Assembly: GCF_017115025.1 (NCBI RefSeq)
Contig: NZ_JABXKM010000325.1
Coordinates: 1 to 41,677 of the forward strand
DNA: 41,677 nt
Source of the DNA: Nostoc sp. NOS(2021)
GTDB lineage: Bacteria > Cyanobacteriota > Cyanobacteriia > Cyanobacteriales > Nostocaceae
Reading direction: 5' to 3'
The notes under the pieces were generated by a model. That model saw nothing but the letters and a program-made list of their open reading frames with translations, did not search any database and was not told the DNA's origin. Both the position numbers and the translations under genes were made by a program. This document shows positions 26,090 through 34,183 of this stretch, piece after piece. Numbering within the stretch: position 1 is the first letter of the stretch; each line of letters begins with the position of its first letter.

Positions 26090-26521
26090 ATGAAAATCGA
26101 CCGATTGCAGGAACTCAAACAAAAGCTGACCCATGAAGCAGACTTGTCCCATATCTGGTCATTTTATATGGATCATTTTGCGGATCAGCCGGAATTTACT
26201 GACCTGGGTGAGCCTCTTTATAATGAATACCTAGATGCTATCCTCCACAAAACTTGTCAGCAGATGTTTGGCAGGGCAATCAAGATTACTGGCTTTTTCC
26301 TGATCTACATTCCAAACTATCGTTTATTTCATGGACCTTTCCAAGTTGAAGGACGTATTGGGGGTATGATTTATTTCGAGGATATAAAAACTGGGTTACT
26401 TGCAGTGTCGGCGGATTATCCCGCTACCGATGCGGTTAAGTATTCACGTTTTTCTGAAATAATTCAACTGTCGGCTCCTAATGGCAACGATGTCTACGAC
26501 GGGCTACGCCTACGCAATTGA
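26090..26521 (+). CDS. Conserved hypothetical protein (143 aa)
   Basis: Reads MKIDRLQELKQKLTHEADLSHIWSFYMDHFADQPEFTDLGEPLYNEYLDAILHKTCQQMFGRAIKITGFFLIYIPNYRLFHGPFQVEGRIGGMIYFEDIKTGLLAV; a compact alpha+beta protein without signal peptide or obvious catalytic motif. I recall similar cyanobacterial hypotheticals but no function. The C-terminus has been overwritten by a 30-bp interspersed repeat (26486-26515), so the last ten residues (DVYDGLRLRN) are probably not native. The opposite-strand frame at 25901-26152 overlaps its start and is less convincing. Confidence 0.6.
   Translation: MKIDRLQELKQKLTHEADLSHIWSFYMDHFADQPEFTDLGEPLYNEYLDAILHKTCQQMFGRAIKITGFFLIYIPNYRLFHGPFQVEGRIGGMIYFEDIKTGLLAVSADYPATDAVKYSRFSEIIQLSAPNGNDVYDGLRLRN
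26486..26515. repeat. 30-bp interspersed repeat, inverted copy
   Basis: Read on the minus strand it starts GCGTAGGCGTAGCCC and continues GTCGTAGACATCG, nearly identical to the copy in ackA at 11320-11349. It forms the end of the 143-aa ORF. Confidence 0.8.
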
Positions 26522-26574
26522 GAGAAACATAACCTATATGTGTTTTCAAGAAGTGCGATCGCGCCTGTCATTTG

Positions 26575-29205
26575 TCATTCCGGTAAACCCTCTACCCGCA
26601 TTAAATCTAATCCTTGTTCAAATATTTGATCAATGGGTAACATTTGACCATCAACAGTCATAAATTTATGGTCTTTTGTTGCCCGAATCAAGGAACCATC
26701 TTCCAAACAATATTCAAACACCTCTTGTTGTCCGCGATCGTGCCACTGTGCTACAGGTTGCGTGTAAATATTTCCATTATTATCAACGCTATATATAGTA
26801 CATTCAATGCGTTTTTCGACAATTTCCCCAATCGGGATAAATCCATATTCTACTGTCAATATTTCCGTGTCATAACTTAAACAATATTCAGCAAACTTTA
26901 ACATTTGCTCAAATAATTCATCCGCAATTTTTTTCTGAACGCCATTTTTCGCTGCGCCATCCACGAATTTTTCTCGCTGCTTTTGCATCTCCGAAACTTT
27001 CTTTTTACCCATCGCCCGGCGCAGCAAGTCAGCTTGTCCTAAGGTATATCCAGCCATATCCTGAGCAATTTTCATGATTTGCTCTTGATAGACCATAATT
27101 CCATAGGTTTCGTCTAATATTGGTTCCAGAATGGTGTGTTGATAATCAATCTTTTCTCGACCATGTTTGCGGTTAATAAATTTAGGAATCAGCCCCGCAT
27201 CTAATGGCCCCGGTCGATAAAGTGCTAAAATCGAAGAAATATCTTCTATATTAGAAGGCTTCAAATCTCGCACGATCTGACGCATCCCAGAAGATTCTAA
27301 TTGAAATATCCCTTCTAATTCCCCTGCTTCTAATAGTTCATAGGTTTTTTGGACATCTTTTGGTAGAGTACTATGTTCACCTTTAGCTAATATCTTCTGG
27401 GCTTTTCTTTCCTGGCGGGGAATTTCATCAGGATCAACCCGATATCCTCTCGTTTCGTGAATTAAATCAACGGTCTTTTGAATTAGTGTCAGGTTCCGTA
27501 AACCCAGAAAATCCATTTTCAACAAACCCATTGATTCCAGGTCTTCCATGAAATACTGGGTAATTACAGAACCGTCATTATTCTTCTGTAGCGGCACAAT
27601 TTCATCAAGTGGATCGGCAGAAATTACCACACCCGCTGCATGAACACCAAAGGTTTTGTTAGTTCCTTCAATTCGCATCGCCATATCAAGCCAATGGCGA
27701 ACATGCGGTTCTTTATCATATTTTTCTTTAAACTCTGGTTCTGGGGTTTCATTAGAAATCATCACCTTGAGTTTCGTTGGTTTCCCCCGCACCACAGGAA
27801 TTAATTTCGCCATTTTGTCAGCTTCCCCATAGGGAATATTTAATACTCTGGCGACATCTTTTAAAACTGCTTTAGAAGTTAGGCGGTTAAAAGTAATAAT
27901 TTGAGCAACTCTATCTGCACCGTATTTCTCTGTTACATAATCAATAACTTTATCCCGTTGTTCAATACAGAAATCTGTATCAATATCAGGCATAGATTTA
28001 CGTTCTGGGTTCAAGAAACGCTCAAATAGTAACCCATGATGTACAGGGTCAATATTAGTAATTCGCATTGCATAAGCAACTAATGAACCAGCTGCCGAAC
28101 CCCGACCTGGCCCCACAGGAATGTTATTATCTCTAGCAAATTTGATGTAGTCCCATACAACTAAAAAGTATTTGGAAAAACCCATCTGCTGAATCATTTT
28201 TAGTTCGTATTCCAATCTTTCTTTATAGACAGAATCGACTTCCTGGCGAGATTTGCGATTTAATCTTTCTAAAAGTCCACTCCATGCAACATCTTCGGCG
28301 TAAGTGTCAGCAGTATGACCGGAGGGAATGGGGGGTGTAGGAATCTGAGGCTCACCCATAATATGGTAAGGCTCGACTTTATCAGCGACTTCTTCAGTAG
28401 TGGCGATCGCTTCAATAATCACATCATCCGGTAAATGGTCACGAAATAGCTGCTGCATCTCCTCACCAGATTTGAGATACTCTGTGCCGCTATAACGCAT
28501 CCGCTTATCTTCAGCAATTAATTTACCAGTTTGAATACAGAGCAAAGCGTCATGGGCTTCAACGTCAAAACAAGAAATAAAATGCGAATCATTAGTAGCA
28601 ATAAGTTTAATGCCTAGCTCTCTAGCAATTTTGACTATTTCAACATTCACAATCCGGTCTTCTTGAGAGCCGTGGTCTTGAATTTCTAGATAATAATCAT
28701 CACCAAATACATCTTTATACCATTGGGCAACTTTCCGGGCTGCGTCTGGTCTATTACTGAGAATTGCTTGGGGGACTTCTCCACCCAGGCAAGCGCTGGT
28801 GACAATCAAGCCTTCGTGATATTCTTTTAGTAAATCTTTATTAATACAAGGACGAGAAAAAATTCCTTTGCCTTGAACACCTTTAAGGTGAGAAATTGTG
28901 GTTAATTTGACTAAATTTTTGTAACCTTTAGTATTTTTAGCTAAAACGACTTGATGATATTTGGGGCGGCGTTCTTGTTTCTCGATATCACCGTTTAAAA
29001 TATACATTTCATTGCCGATAATCGGCTTAATATTTTGACTACGGCAGATTTTGATCAGTTCAACGGCTCCATACATGACACCATGATCGGTAAGGGCGAT
29101 CGCTTTCATTCCCAGTGCGATCGCTCGATCCACCAACTCTGGTAGCTGACTTGCCCCATCGAGCAAACTGTAGTCACTGTGAATATGCAAAGGTACAAAG
29201 GACAT
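26575..29205 (-). CDS. dnaE: DNA polymerase III alpha, N-terminal part, with split-intein N half
   Basis: Catalytic subunit of the replicative polymerase, encoded in two pieces in many cyanobacteria. 876 residues from the ATG at 29203-29205 ([17 protein letters not shown], the family start; the longer frame adds six residues made of repeat DNA). PHP domain at the N-terminus, polymerase core with [14 protein letters not shown], the catalytic PDIDTDF block, [11 protein letters not shown] and [31 protein letters not shown]. The extein ends ...QMLKFAEY, followed by 102 residues of intein N half. The C-terminal gene carrying the intein C half is not in this window; protein trans-splicing joins the two. 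Confidence 0.97.
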   Translation of the reverse strand: MSFVPLHIHSDYSLLDGASQLPELVDRAIALGMKAIALTDHGVMYGAVELIKICRSQNIKPIIGNEMYILNGDIEKQERRPKYHQVVLAKNTKGYKNLVKLTTISHLKGVQGKGIFSRPCINKDLLKEYHEGLIVTSACLGGEVPQAILSNRPDAARKVAQWYKDVFGDDYYLEIQDHGSQEDRIVNVEIVKIARELGIKLIATNDSHFISCFDVEAHDALLCIQTGKLIAEDKRMRYSGTEYLKSGEEMQQLFRDHLPDDVIIEAIATTEEVADKVEPYHIMGEPQIPTPPIPSGHTADTYAEDVAWSGLLERLNRKSRQEVDSVYKERLEYELKMIQQMGFSKYFLVVWDYIKFARDNNIPVGPGRGSAAGSLVAYAMRITNIDPVHHGLLFERFLNPERKSMPDIDTDFCIEQRDKVIDYVTEKYGADRVAQIITFNRLTSKAVLKDVARVLNIPYGEADKMAKLIPVVRGKPTKLKVMISNETPEPEFKEKYDKEPHVRHWLDMAMRIEGTNKTFGVHAAGVVISADPLDEIVPLQKNNDGSVITQYFMEDLESMGLLKMDFLGLRNLTLIQKTVDLIHETRGYRVDPDEIPRQERKAQKILAKGEHSTLPKDVQKTYELLEAGELEGIFQLESSGMRQIVRDLKPSNIEDISSILALYRPGPLDAGLIPKFINRKHGREKIDYQHTILEPILDETYGIMVYQEQIMKIAQDMAGYTLGQADLLRRAMGKKKVSEMQKQREKFVDGAAKNGVQKKIADELFEQMLKFAEYCLSYDTEILTVEYGFIPIGEIVEKRIECTIYSVDNNGNIYTQPVAQWHDRGQQEVFEYCLEDGSLIRATKDHKFMTVDGQMLPIDQIFEQGLDLMRVEGLPE
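26578..26883 (-). other. DnaE split intein, N-terminal half (102 aa)
   Basis: Begins with the nucleophile Cys in [14 protein letters not shown] and ends [15 protein letters not shown]. Block B is seen as [16 protein letters not shown] with the TxxH (ATKDH). Length and sequence match the fast-splicing Nostoc-type DnaE Int-N, with many substitutions in the last 20 residues. The extein residues before Cys are AEY, the known flank. Confidence 0.97.
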
Positions 29206-29210
29206 AAGCA

Positions 29211-29231
29211 ATTCAAAATTCAAAATTCAAA
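29211..29231. repeat. Heptamer repeat ATTCAAA x3
   Basis: Three tandem ATTCAAA units immediately upstream of the dnaE start, another short tandem repeat of the Nostocales type. Confidence 0.65.
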
Positions 29232-29385
29232 ATTAATAAATACAACTACCGCAAGCATTAGAGCTACTGATAGTATACAGTTTCAATGCTAATCAGCTGA
29301 TCTCTAGAGGTCTACCCAGTCGCATACCCTTTTGAGCATGATTTTGCAAAGCAACGGGATCTTAGATTAACTTGTTTGCGAAATT

Positions 29386-29403
29386 TTCACTTCCGAAAGT
29401 GAA
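29386..29403. promoter_or_regulatory. 7-bp inverted repeat upstream of the symporter
   Basis: TTCACTT (29386-29392) pairs with AAGTGAA (29397-29403), loop CCGA, 38 bp before the symporter ATG. Could be an operator or a 5'-leader hairpin; nothing more can be said. Confidence 0.35.
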
Positions 29404-29440
29404 GTTTTAATAGTTACAGCAGTTAACCAGTATCTAGCCA

Positions 29441-30733
29441 ATGAGTCAAACAGAGAGTACCACTTCGTCTGCAACCAAAGCTAGCCCTTGGTGGCAGCGT
29501 ATCCCTCTCACATTACAAATTCTCATCGCCCTAGTCGCCGCAATCAGCGTCGGAATTGCCCTTGGTGCAGGGAATCCCAATCCCAGCAACGCAGTCTTAA
29601 TCAACAATTTAGCAATTCCGGCTGAATTGGTGCTAAAGGCTCTCCGCGCCTTGGCTACACCCCTGATTTTTGCCGCAGTGCTGCATACCTTGATGACTAC
29701 TAACATCCCTGGTACAGCCGGACGGCGGCTAGCAGTGCTACTTTTAACTAACACTACCGTAGCTATCTTGGTGGGACTTTTAGTAGCGAATGTGCTACAT
29801 CCGGGGACTTGGGGCAATGTAACCACCTCAACAAGTACGACAATACCTACTCAGAGTATTGACCCTTGGGGAATACTCAAAGATGCTGTACCAGAAGCCG
29901 TCCTCAAGCCATTGGTTGATAATAATGTCATCCAACTAATTGTTATTGCTCTAAGTTTTGGCATCGTCCTGCGGGGATTAAAATCTGAACAAATCGCCCA
30001 AGGCAAGAACGGATACCAGCCAATTGAGGATGTCATCGGGATTTTATTTGAAGCGGTAGCCCGCATCCTCAACTGGGTAATTGCCTTAGTGCCGTTCGCA
30101 GTCTTTGGAATTGTATCTAAAACTATTGCTATACAAGGCTTTGCACCGTTTAAATCTTTGGGTGCATTTATACTAGCGGTGTTGTTAGCATTGGTATTGC
30201 AAGCGTGCTACTACCTCACCAGAGTAAAATTTGGTTCTTGGGTACATCCCTTAAAGTTCTTATCTGGCGGTTCTGATGCTTTTTTGACAGCTTTCTCAAC
30301 TTCTTCCTCTGCGGCGGCAATGCCCGTAACCTTTGAGGTTTTGCAAACAAAAGTCGGTTTAAGGGAATCTTCTGCTGCTTTGGGAGCATTAGTCGGGGCA
30401 AATTTCAATAATGATGGCACTGCCCTTTATGAAGCAATGTCTGCGTTGTATATTTCTCAACTGATTGGGCAACATCTGAGTCTGACACAGCAGTTAATTG
30501 TCATCCTTACCTCGATTTTTGCATCTGTAGGTGCGGCAAATATTCCTAATGCTGGACTGGTAACAATGACACTGGTGTTCACTTCTGTAGGCTTACCTAC
30601 CCAGTACATCGCTTTGCTAGTTACTGTAGACTGGTTTCTGGATCGCTGCCGCACCGCGATTAATGTCATGGGAGATATGACTGTCAGTGCTTTACTTGAC
30701 GGCAAAAAGCCACGTTCTGTAAACGAGGCTTAG
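29441..30733 (+). CDS. SDF-family dicarboxylate/amino acid:cation symporter
   Basis: 430 residues of the sodium/proton-coupled dicarboxylate or glutamate symporter (SDF/DAACS) family, an inner-membrane carrier. Family marks: LRALATPLIFAAVLHTL (about 67-83), the serine-rich hairpin AFLTAFSTSSSAAAMPVTFEVL (about 281-302), ALGALVGANFNNDGTALYEAM (the NMDGT-type ion/substrate motif, here NNDGT) and VDWFLDRCRTAINVMGD (C-terminal binding helix). Eight spans and two hairpins can be drawn. Substrate is not certain: C4-dicarboxylates or Glu/Asp. A TTCACTT/AAGTGAA hairpin at 29386-29403 precedes the gene. Confidence 0.9.
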   Translation: MSQTESTTSSATKASPWWQRIPLTLQILIALVAAISVGIALGAGNPNPSNAVLINNLAIPAELVLKALRALATPLIFAAVLHTLMTTNIPGTAGRRLAVLLLTNTTVAILVGLLVANVLHPGTWGNVTTSTSTTIPTQSIDPWGILKDAVPEAVLKPLVDNNVIQLIVIALSFGIVLRGLKSEQIAQGKNGYQPIEDVIGILFEAVARILNWVIALVPFAVFGIVSKTIAIQGFAPFKSLGAFILAVLLALVLQACYYLTRVKFGSWVHPLKFLSGGSDAFLTAFSTSSSAAAMPVTFEVLQTKVGLRESSAALGALVGANFNNDGTALYEAMSALYISQLIGQHLSLTQQLIVILTSIFASVGAANIPNAGLVTMTLVFTSVGLPTQYIALLVTVDWFLDRCRTAINVMGDMTVSALLDGKKPRSVNEA

Positions 30734-30773
30734 TTTGTCAGCTTTTAGTTGAGTGCAGCAGCTTTTCAGATAT

Positions 30774-30953
30774 CTAATGCTGTTGAGGCCCTTTGGCGTC
30801 ACATTCTTTACTCCAGCAGCGTTCTAGAAGTTGAAGACGCCAGATCAATGCAAAGCGTTGGGGATTCAATACTAATTTAGCATCGCGACTAAATAAAGGC
30901 TGGTTCAGATACTGCCAAAGGGGAAATTTAATTTTGGTGTGTTTTGGAGTCAT
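30774..30953 (-). CDS. Small 59-aa protein
   Basis: ATG at 30951-30953, TAG at 30774-30776. Reads MTPKHTKIKFPLWQYL, NQPLFSRDAKLVLNPQRFALIW and RLQLLERCWSKECDAKGPQQH. Composition is protein-like (regular hydrophobic/basic alternation, no low complexity), and it fills the space after the convergent symporter gene. I do not recognise a family; a two-Cys tail (CWSKEC) is notable. Confidence rests on composition only. Confidence 0.5.
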   Translation of the reverse strand: MTPKHTKIKFPLWQYLNQPLFSRDAKLVLNPQRFALIWRLQLLERCWSKECDAKGPQQH

Positions 30954-31463
30954 AAGAACAACAAAATATTATAACAGTTTAGTGGCAAGAGTTAACATTT
31001 TGTTTAGTAACTGCCTGATACTCTTTTTCTAGTTAAAGGCTACACTGCGTTTTTGCAATTGTCTTGGTGGCAATTGCGGAATTTCAGTAAGTGAATTCAT
31101 GTTCTTTCCGCTTTAATACTGAAATAGCACGCACCATTTTTCTGATTTCACATCCCGTGAAAAGTCATACTATTTCACGAAATTCCTACAGATACGTTGG
31201 TAAGGGCGTACAGATGTACGCCCTACAGCCGATTCATCAGTTGCAAAGATTTTTGTCAGCGATCGCATTGCCATCCAAAATCTTAACTCGGTAGCCTGGT
31301 AGGAAATCGGATAGTGTGACGTTGATGTGTCGAATTATGACTTCCAAAAGACTTGTGATTTATGTTACCAACTGAACTGCGAATTTACAGTCAGTTTCAC
31401 GAAAGTGCTGGTTCTACAGTCATTCAGGACTGACGCTGATTCCTCTTAATTTTGAATTGCTTC
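30954..31463. other. 510-bp non-coding stretch with one perfect hairpin
   Basis: No convincing gene. AGGGCGTACA (31203-31212) and TGTACGCCCT (31215-31224) make a perfect 10-bp stem with a 2-nt gap, a frequent type of short palindrome in Nostocales intergenic DNA. A smaller CAATTG/CAATTG pair lies near 31057 and 31072. Confidence 0.5.
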
Positions 31464-32537
31464 TCATCCCACCGTTACCACCCGTCGAATTTCGTCGCTG
31501 CGAAACCCGATCGCCATTGGACGACGTACCCCCAAAAGTGCTACCACGTCGTATAATTCCAGTACCACCCCTTCTATTCGCAGGGAATGGACAATATCGC
31601 CGCTTCTCAGGTCAATCACTAGTAATCCACAACGAGGCTCAACGTTTTTCTGGTGCAATTTCTCGTCCAAAGCCAAGCCACTGAAGGTTTTGTTATGCCT
31701 GGGTTGGGAAATTCCCACTACTGCAAAGTTGCCATAAAATACACAACCGCGCAGATATCCCGGACAGAAGGCAACTGGTTCAAACACTCCCCGCTTTAAG
31801 TCGGCAAAGCCAAACTCTCCCGTACCTGAGTTGAGCAGCCAGAGTTTTTCCTGATGCCATCGGGGGGAGTGGGGCATAGATAGCCCGCGCAACACGATTT
31901 CATTGCTTTCTACGTCAATGACACAGCCCCCATTTGCCCGATGCTCCCGCCAGCCTTCGGCTACGTCTGATTGGCTGACAGCAGTGACGTATTTGGCTTT
32001 TCCTGACTGCATTGCCAACCCATTCAGGTGACATCTATCTTCTGCCGCCAGCTTGCTGATAAAGGTTGGTTGCCACAGGGGAACGAAACTATGGGTTTCG
32101 CTGACTGTTCCCAAACAACTAAATAAAGTATTGACAAATATTAATTTTTGTGATTCGGAATCTTGATCTTCTACTTGACTCAAAGCGATATCGTGAATAT
32201 CCAAATCTCCTGTCACATAACTCACTTGGGGCAAATAGAGAGCATCGTAGCCTTGGTGGCTTTGTCCGGGTTGGATAATGTTTTCAAATCGCCACAGTTG
32301 GTACAGGGAACTCATGTAGAGGCTGTTCTCATTGGCATACAACCCCATGCACCGCTCAAAGCTACGTTCAAATACAGACAATTTGCCGTTTGGTTGCAAG
32401 CCGATGAAGAATAACTTCCCCGCTTGATAGGTAGTGAAGGATAAACTGAGGTTTTGCTCATACAGCCAAGCGGTAAACTGGCGAGAAGCGTTGATTTCTA
32501 GAGATGGTTTGTCAATGGTGCTGTCACTGGGATTCAC
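31464..32537 (-). CDS. TIGR03032-type conserved protein
   Basis: 357 residues: FTAWLYEQNLSLSFTTYQAGKLFFIGLQPNGKLSVFERSFERCMGLY at the start, SLYQLWRFEN, YVTGDLDIHDIA, FVNTLFSCLGTVSETHSFVPLWQPTFISKLAAEDRCHLNGLAM, SPRWHQEKLWLLNSGTGEFG and PGYLRGCVFYGNFAVVGIS. These blocks are those of the TIGR03032 family, which folds as a repeated beta-sheet (propeller-like) protein. It is linked in the literature to uncharacterised, sometimes glycan- or TPR-associated, proteins; no reaction is known. No signal peptide, so presumably cytosolic. It stands alone; the kinase genes follow upstream after a 326-bp gap. Confidence 0.8.
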   Translation of the reverse strand: MNPSDSTIDKPSLEINASRQFTAWLYEQNLSLSFTTYQAGKLFFIGLQPNGKLSVFERSFERCMGLYANENSLYMSSLYQLWRFENIIQPGQSHQGYDALYLPQVSYVTGDLDIHDIALSQVEDQDSESQKLIFVNTLFSCLGTVSETHSFVPLWQPTFISKLAAEDRCHLNGLAMQSGKAKYVTAVSQSDVAEGWREHRANGGCVIDVESNEIVLRGLSMPHSPRWHQEKLWLLNSGTGEFGFADLKRGVFEPVAFCPGYLRGCVFYGNFAVVGISQPRHNKTFSGLALDEKLHQKNVEPRCGLLVIDLRSGDIVHSLRIEGVVLELYDVVALLGVRRPMAIGFRSDEIRRVVTVG

Positions 32538-32863
32538 TTGGCTTAGACTCCTTAATAAATCTGGTATTTAGTCCATGAAAATTTCACCATCGGGCAGAAA
32601 CAACCTTTGACTCGATGCTCCTACTGTTGGACGGAAGCTAGGCAATATGCCAGCAAGAGCCGTTTCGTCAGATGCTCTGAGCGATCGCACTCAAGACAGT
32701 TCGTAGCCAATGGTTCTTCATTTCAAAAATTTACCAGAGTATTGTCGGAGTCCCTTTAAAACAATAGATGGTTTTGTAACATAAGGGGATATTGTGTATA
32801 GTCTAAAACTTAAAAACCTCGATCATCTGTCTAAAGATAGACAACCTAGTAGATAACTAAAAT
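32538..32863. other. 326-bp gap, nothing identified
   Basis: Between the TIGR03032 gene and the kinase stop. No open frame of note, no tRNA and no clear hairpin. One HIP1-like GCGATCGC site near 32681. It should contain the promoter of the TIGR03032 gene. Confidence 0.4.
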
Positions 32864-33991
32864 TTACAAGTGTGCCATTCCAACATCTACTGTTGTTTCC
32901 TGCTGATAGACACTTGAAATTGAGAACTGTCCACCACAACGTTCGACGATTTTTTGGACAAGCTTTAAGCCCATGCCTGTGCCCTGCTGTTCGTAGATTT
33001 TGCGTTCAAACTGCATGAAAGCACCAATTTTAGATATCTGTTCTTCTGTCATGCCCCATCCGAAATCATGGACGGAGACATTTAGCATTCCTGCCACCAC
33101 CTGACTACTGATCTTAATCGCTGTCCCAGTCTGGGAGAATTTGAGCGCATTACCAACTAATTCATGGAGGATAATCGCTAGATATCGCTCCGATATTGAC
33201 ACATCAGCCTCTTCAATTGCAAAGATGAAATCGTTGCTGCGATTAACACTTTGAGGATGAGATTGCAAAGCCGCTTCAATTGCTGCCATTGAAAAGTGAG
33301 TTGACTGAGGTTCGATGTTTTGCTGCTGGTGTGTTGATAACTCTAGTTCTAAATAGATCAAGAATTGTTTGGTTAATTTTTCTAGGCGACGGGCGGATTG
33401 ATCTGCCATGCCTAAAAGTTCACGGATTTCGGCAGTATCCATGTCGTCAATATCTTCGATGAGTAGGCTGATGGTTCCGACAATGCCATTTAGTGGTGTA
33501 TTGAGTTCATGGGGTAAACTAGAAACCAAGTTGCCGCGCAGTTCATTCAGTGTCCTTTCCAAGACTTTGATCGTACTTACTTGGATATTCGATAAAGTTT
33601 GGATGTTGTCGTACTGTTGCTTAATCCTGAGCATTGAATGAATGCGTGCCCCCAATTCGACAGCATTAACGGGTTTACTAATGAAGTCGTCAGCACCTGA
33701 TTTTAGGCAGCGAGCCAGGTCTTCTTTGGCGGTGAGAGCCGTCACCATGATGATCGGAACTGGCTGCCATTGCGGCATAGCTTTAATTCGCTGGCAAACT
33801 TCTATCCCATCCATTTCCGGCATCATCAGGTCTAGCAAAATCACATCTGGCTGAAATAGGTTGAGAGATGCGATCGCCTCTTGACCACTGGCAGCGTAGT
33901 GCAGCAGATAATCTTGCTTACTTAAGAGGGTTTCAATCACATCAAAGTTATCGGGTTGATCGTCAATTACTAAAATAGAGGGCATATTCAT
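32864..33991 (-). CDS. Hybrid response regulator-histidine kinase
   Basis: 375 residues. An N-terminal receiver (about 1-120) has the phospho-acceptor D54 in VILLDLMMPEMDG, acidic DD pocket near 10-11 and K106 in ISKPVNA. The kinase half follows: HisKA with H161 in SSLPHELNTPLNG, and HATPase_c with N-box HELVGNALKFS, G1 DFGWGM and G2 GTGMGLKLV. No membrane span or sensor domain, so it probably receives phosphate from another kinase and relays it. The large hybrid kinase lies directly upstream on the same strand (192 bp, filled by palindromic repeats), and the pair likely belongs to one phosphorelay. Confidence 0.9.
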   Translation of the reverse strand: MNMPSILVIDDQPDNFDVIETLLSKQDYLLHYAASGQEAIASLNLFQPDVILLDLMMPEMDGIEVCQRIKAMPQWQPVPIIMVTALTAKEDLARCLKSGADDFISKPVNAVELGARIHSMLRIKQQYDNIQTLSNIQVSTIKVLERTLNELRGNLVSSLPHELNTPLNGIVGTISLLIEDIDDMDTAEIRELLGMADQSARRLEKLTKQFLIYLELELSTHQQQNIEPQSTHFSMAAIEAALQSHPQSVNRSNDFIFAIEEADVSISERYLAIILHELVGNALKFSQTGTAIKISSQVVAGMLNVSVHDFGWGMTEEQISKIGAFMQFERKIYEQQGTGMGLKLVQKIVERCGGQFSISSVYQQETTVDVGMAHL

Positions 33992-33994
33992 TTG

Positions 33995-34183
33995 TTAGCC
34001 GAATGGTACTAAGAAAAGCCTAAAGGCATGTGTCGCCTCGTTCCCAGCCTCTAGGCTGGGAATGTATTCAAAAGAGGCTCTGCCTCCCGTCAAGCTACTG
34101 GAGGCGGAGCCTCCCAGAATCGGTTCCCAGCCTCCAGGCTGGGAACCAGTCAGGGCAAGGGCTATATCTTTTCTTAGTGCCAT
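33995..34183. repeat. Palindromic repeat cluster between the two kinases
   Basis: TTCCCAGCCTCTAGGCTGGGAA (two half-sites, about 34039-34061) and TTCCCAGCCTCCAGGCTGGGAA (about 34123-34146) flank GAGGCTCTGCCTCC / GGAGGCGGAGCCTCC palindromes. Such cassettes are scattered through cyanobacterial genomes. A 62-codon minus-strand frame (MALRKDIALALTGSQPGG...) runs through it and is composed of repeat DNA, so I do not call it a gene. Confidence 0.7.

Noticed and set aside
25901..26152. Minus-strand 83-codon frame after the CRISPR array
   Set aside because: It overlaps the start of the better 143-aa plus-strand ORF. The last part looks protein-like (QVGNYSFISAREPLRNI) and might be a relic, but I cannot support a gene.
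34038..34147. Repeated palindromes that could be taken for a CRISPR array
   Set aside because: Only two copies, each an internal palindrome, irregular spacing and no spacer-like unique segments.
33995..34183. 62-codon minus-strand ORF between the kinases
   Set aside because: Its sequence is made of two large palindromic repeats found widely in cyanobacteria; not a real protein.
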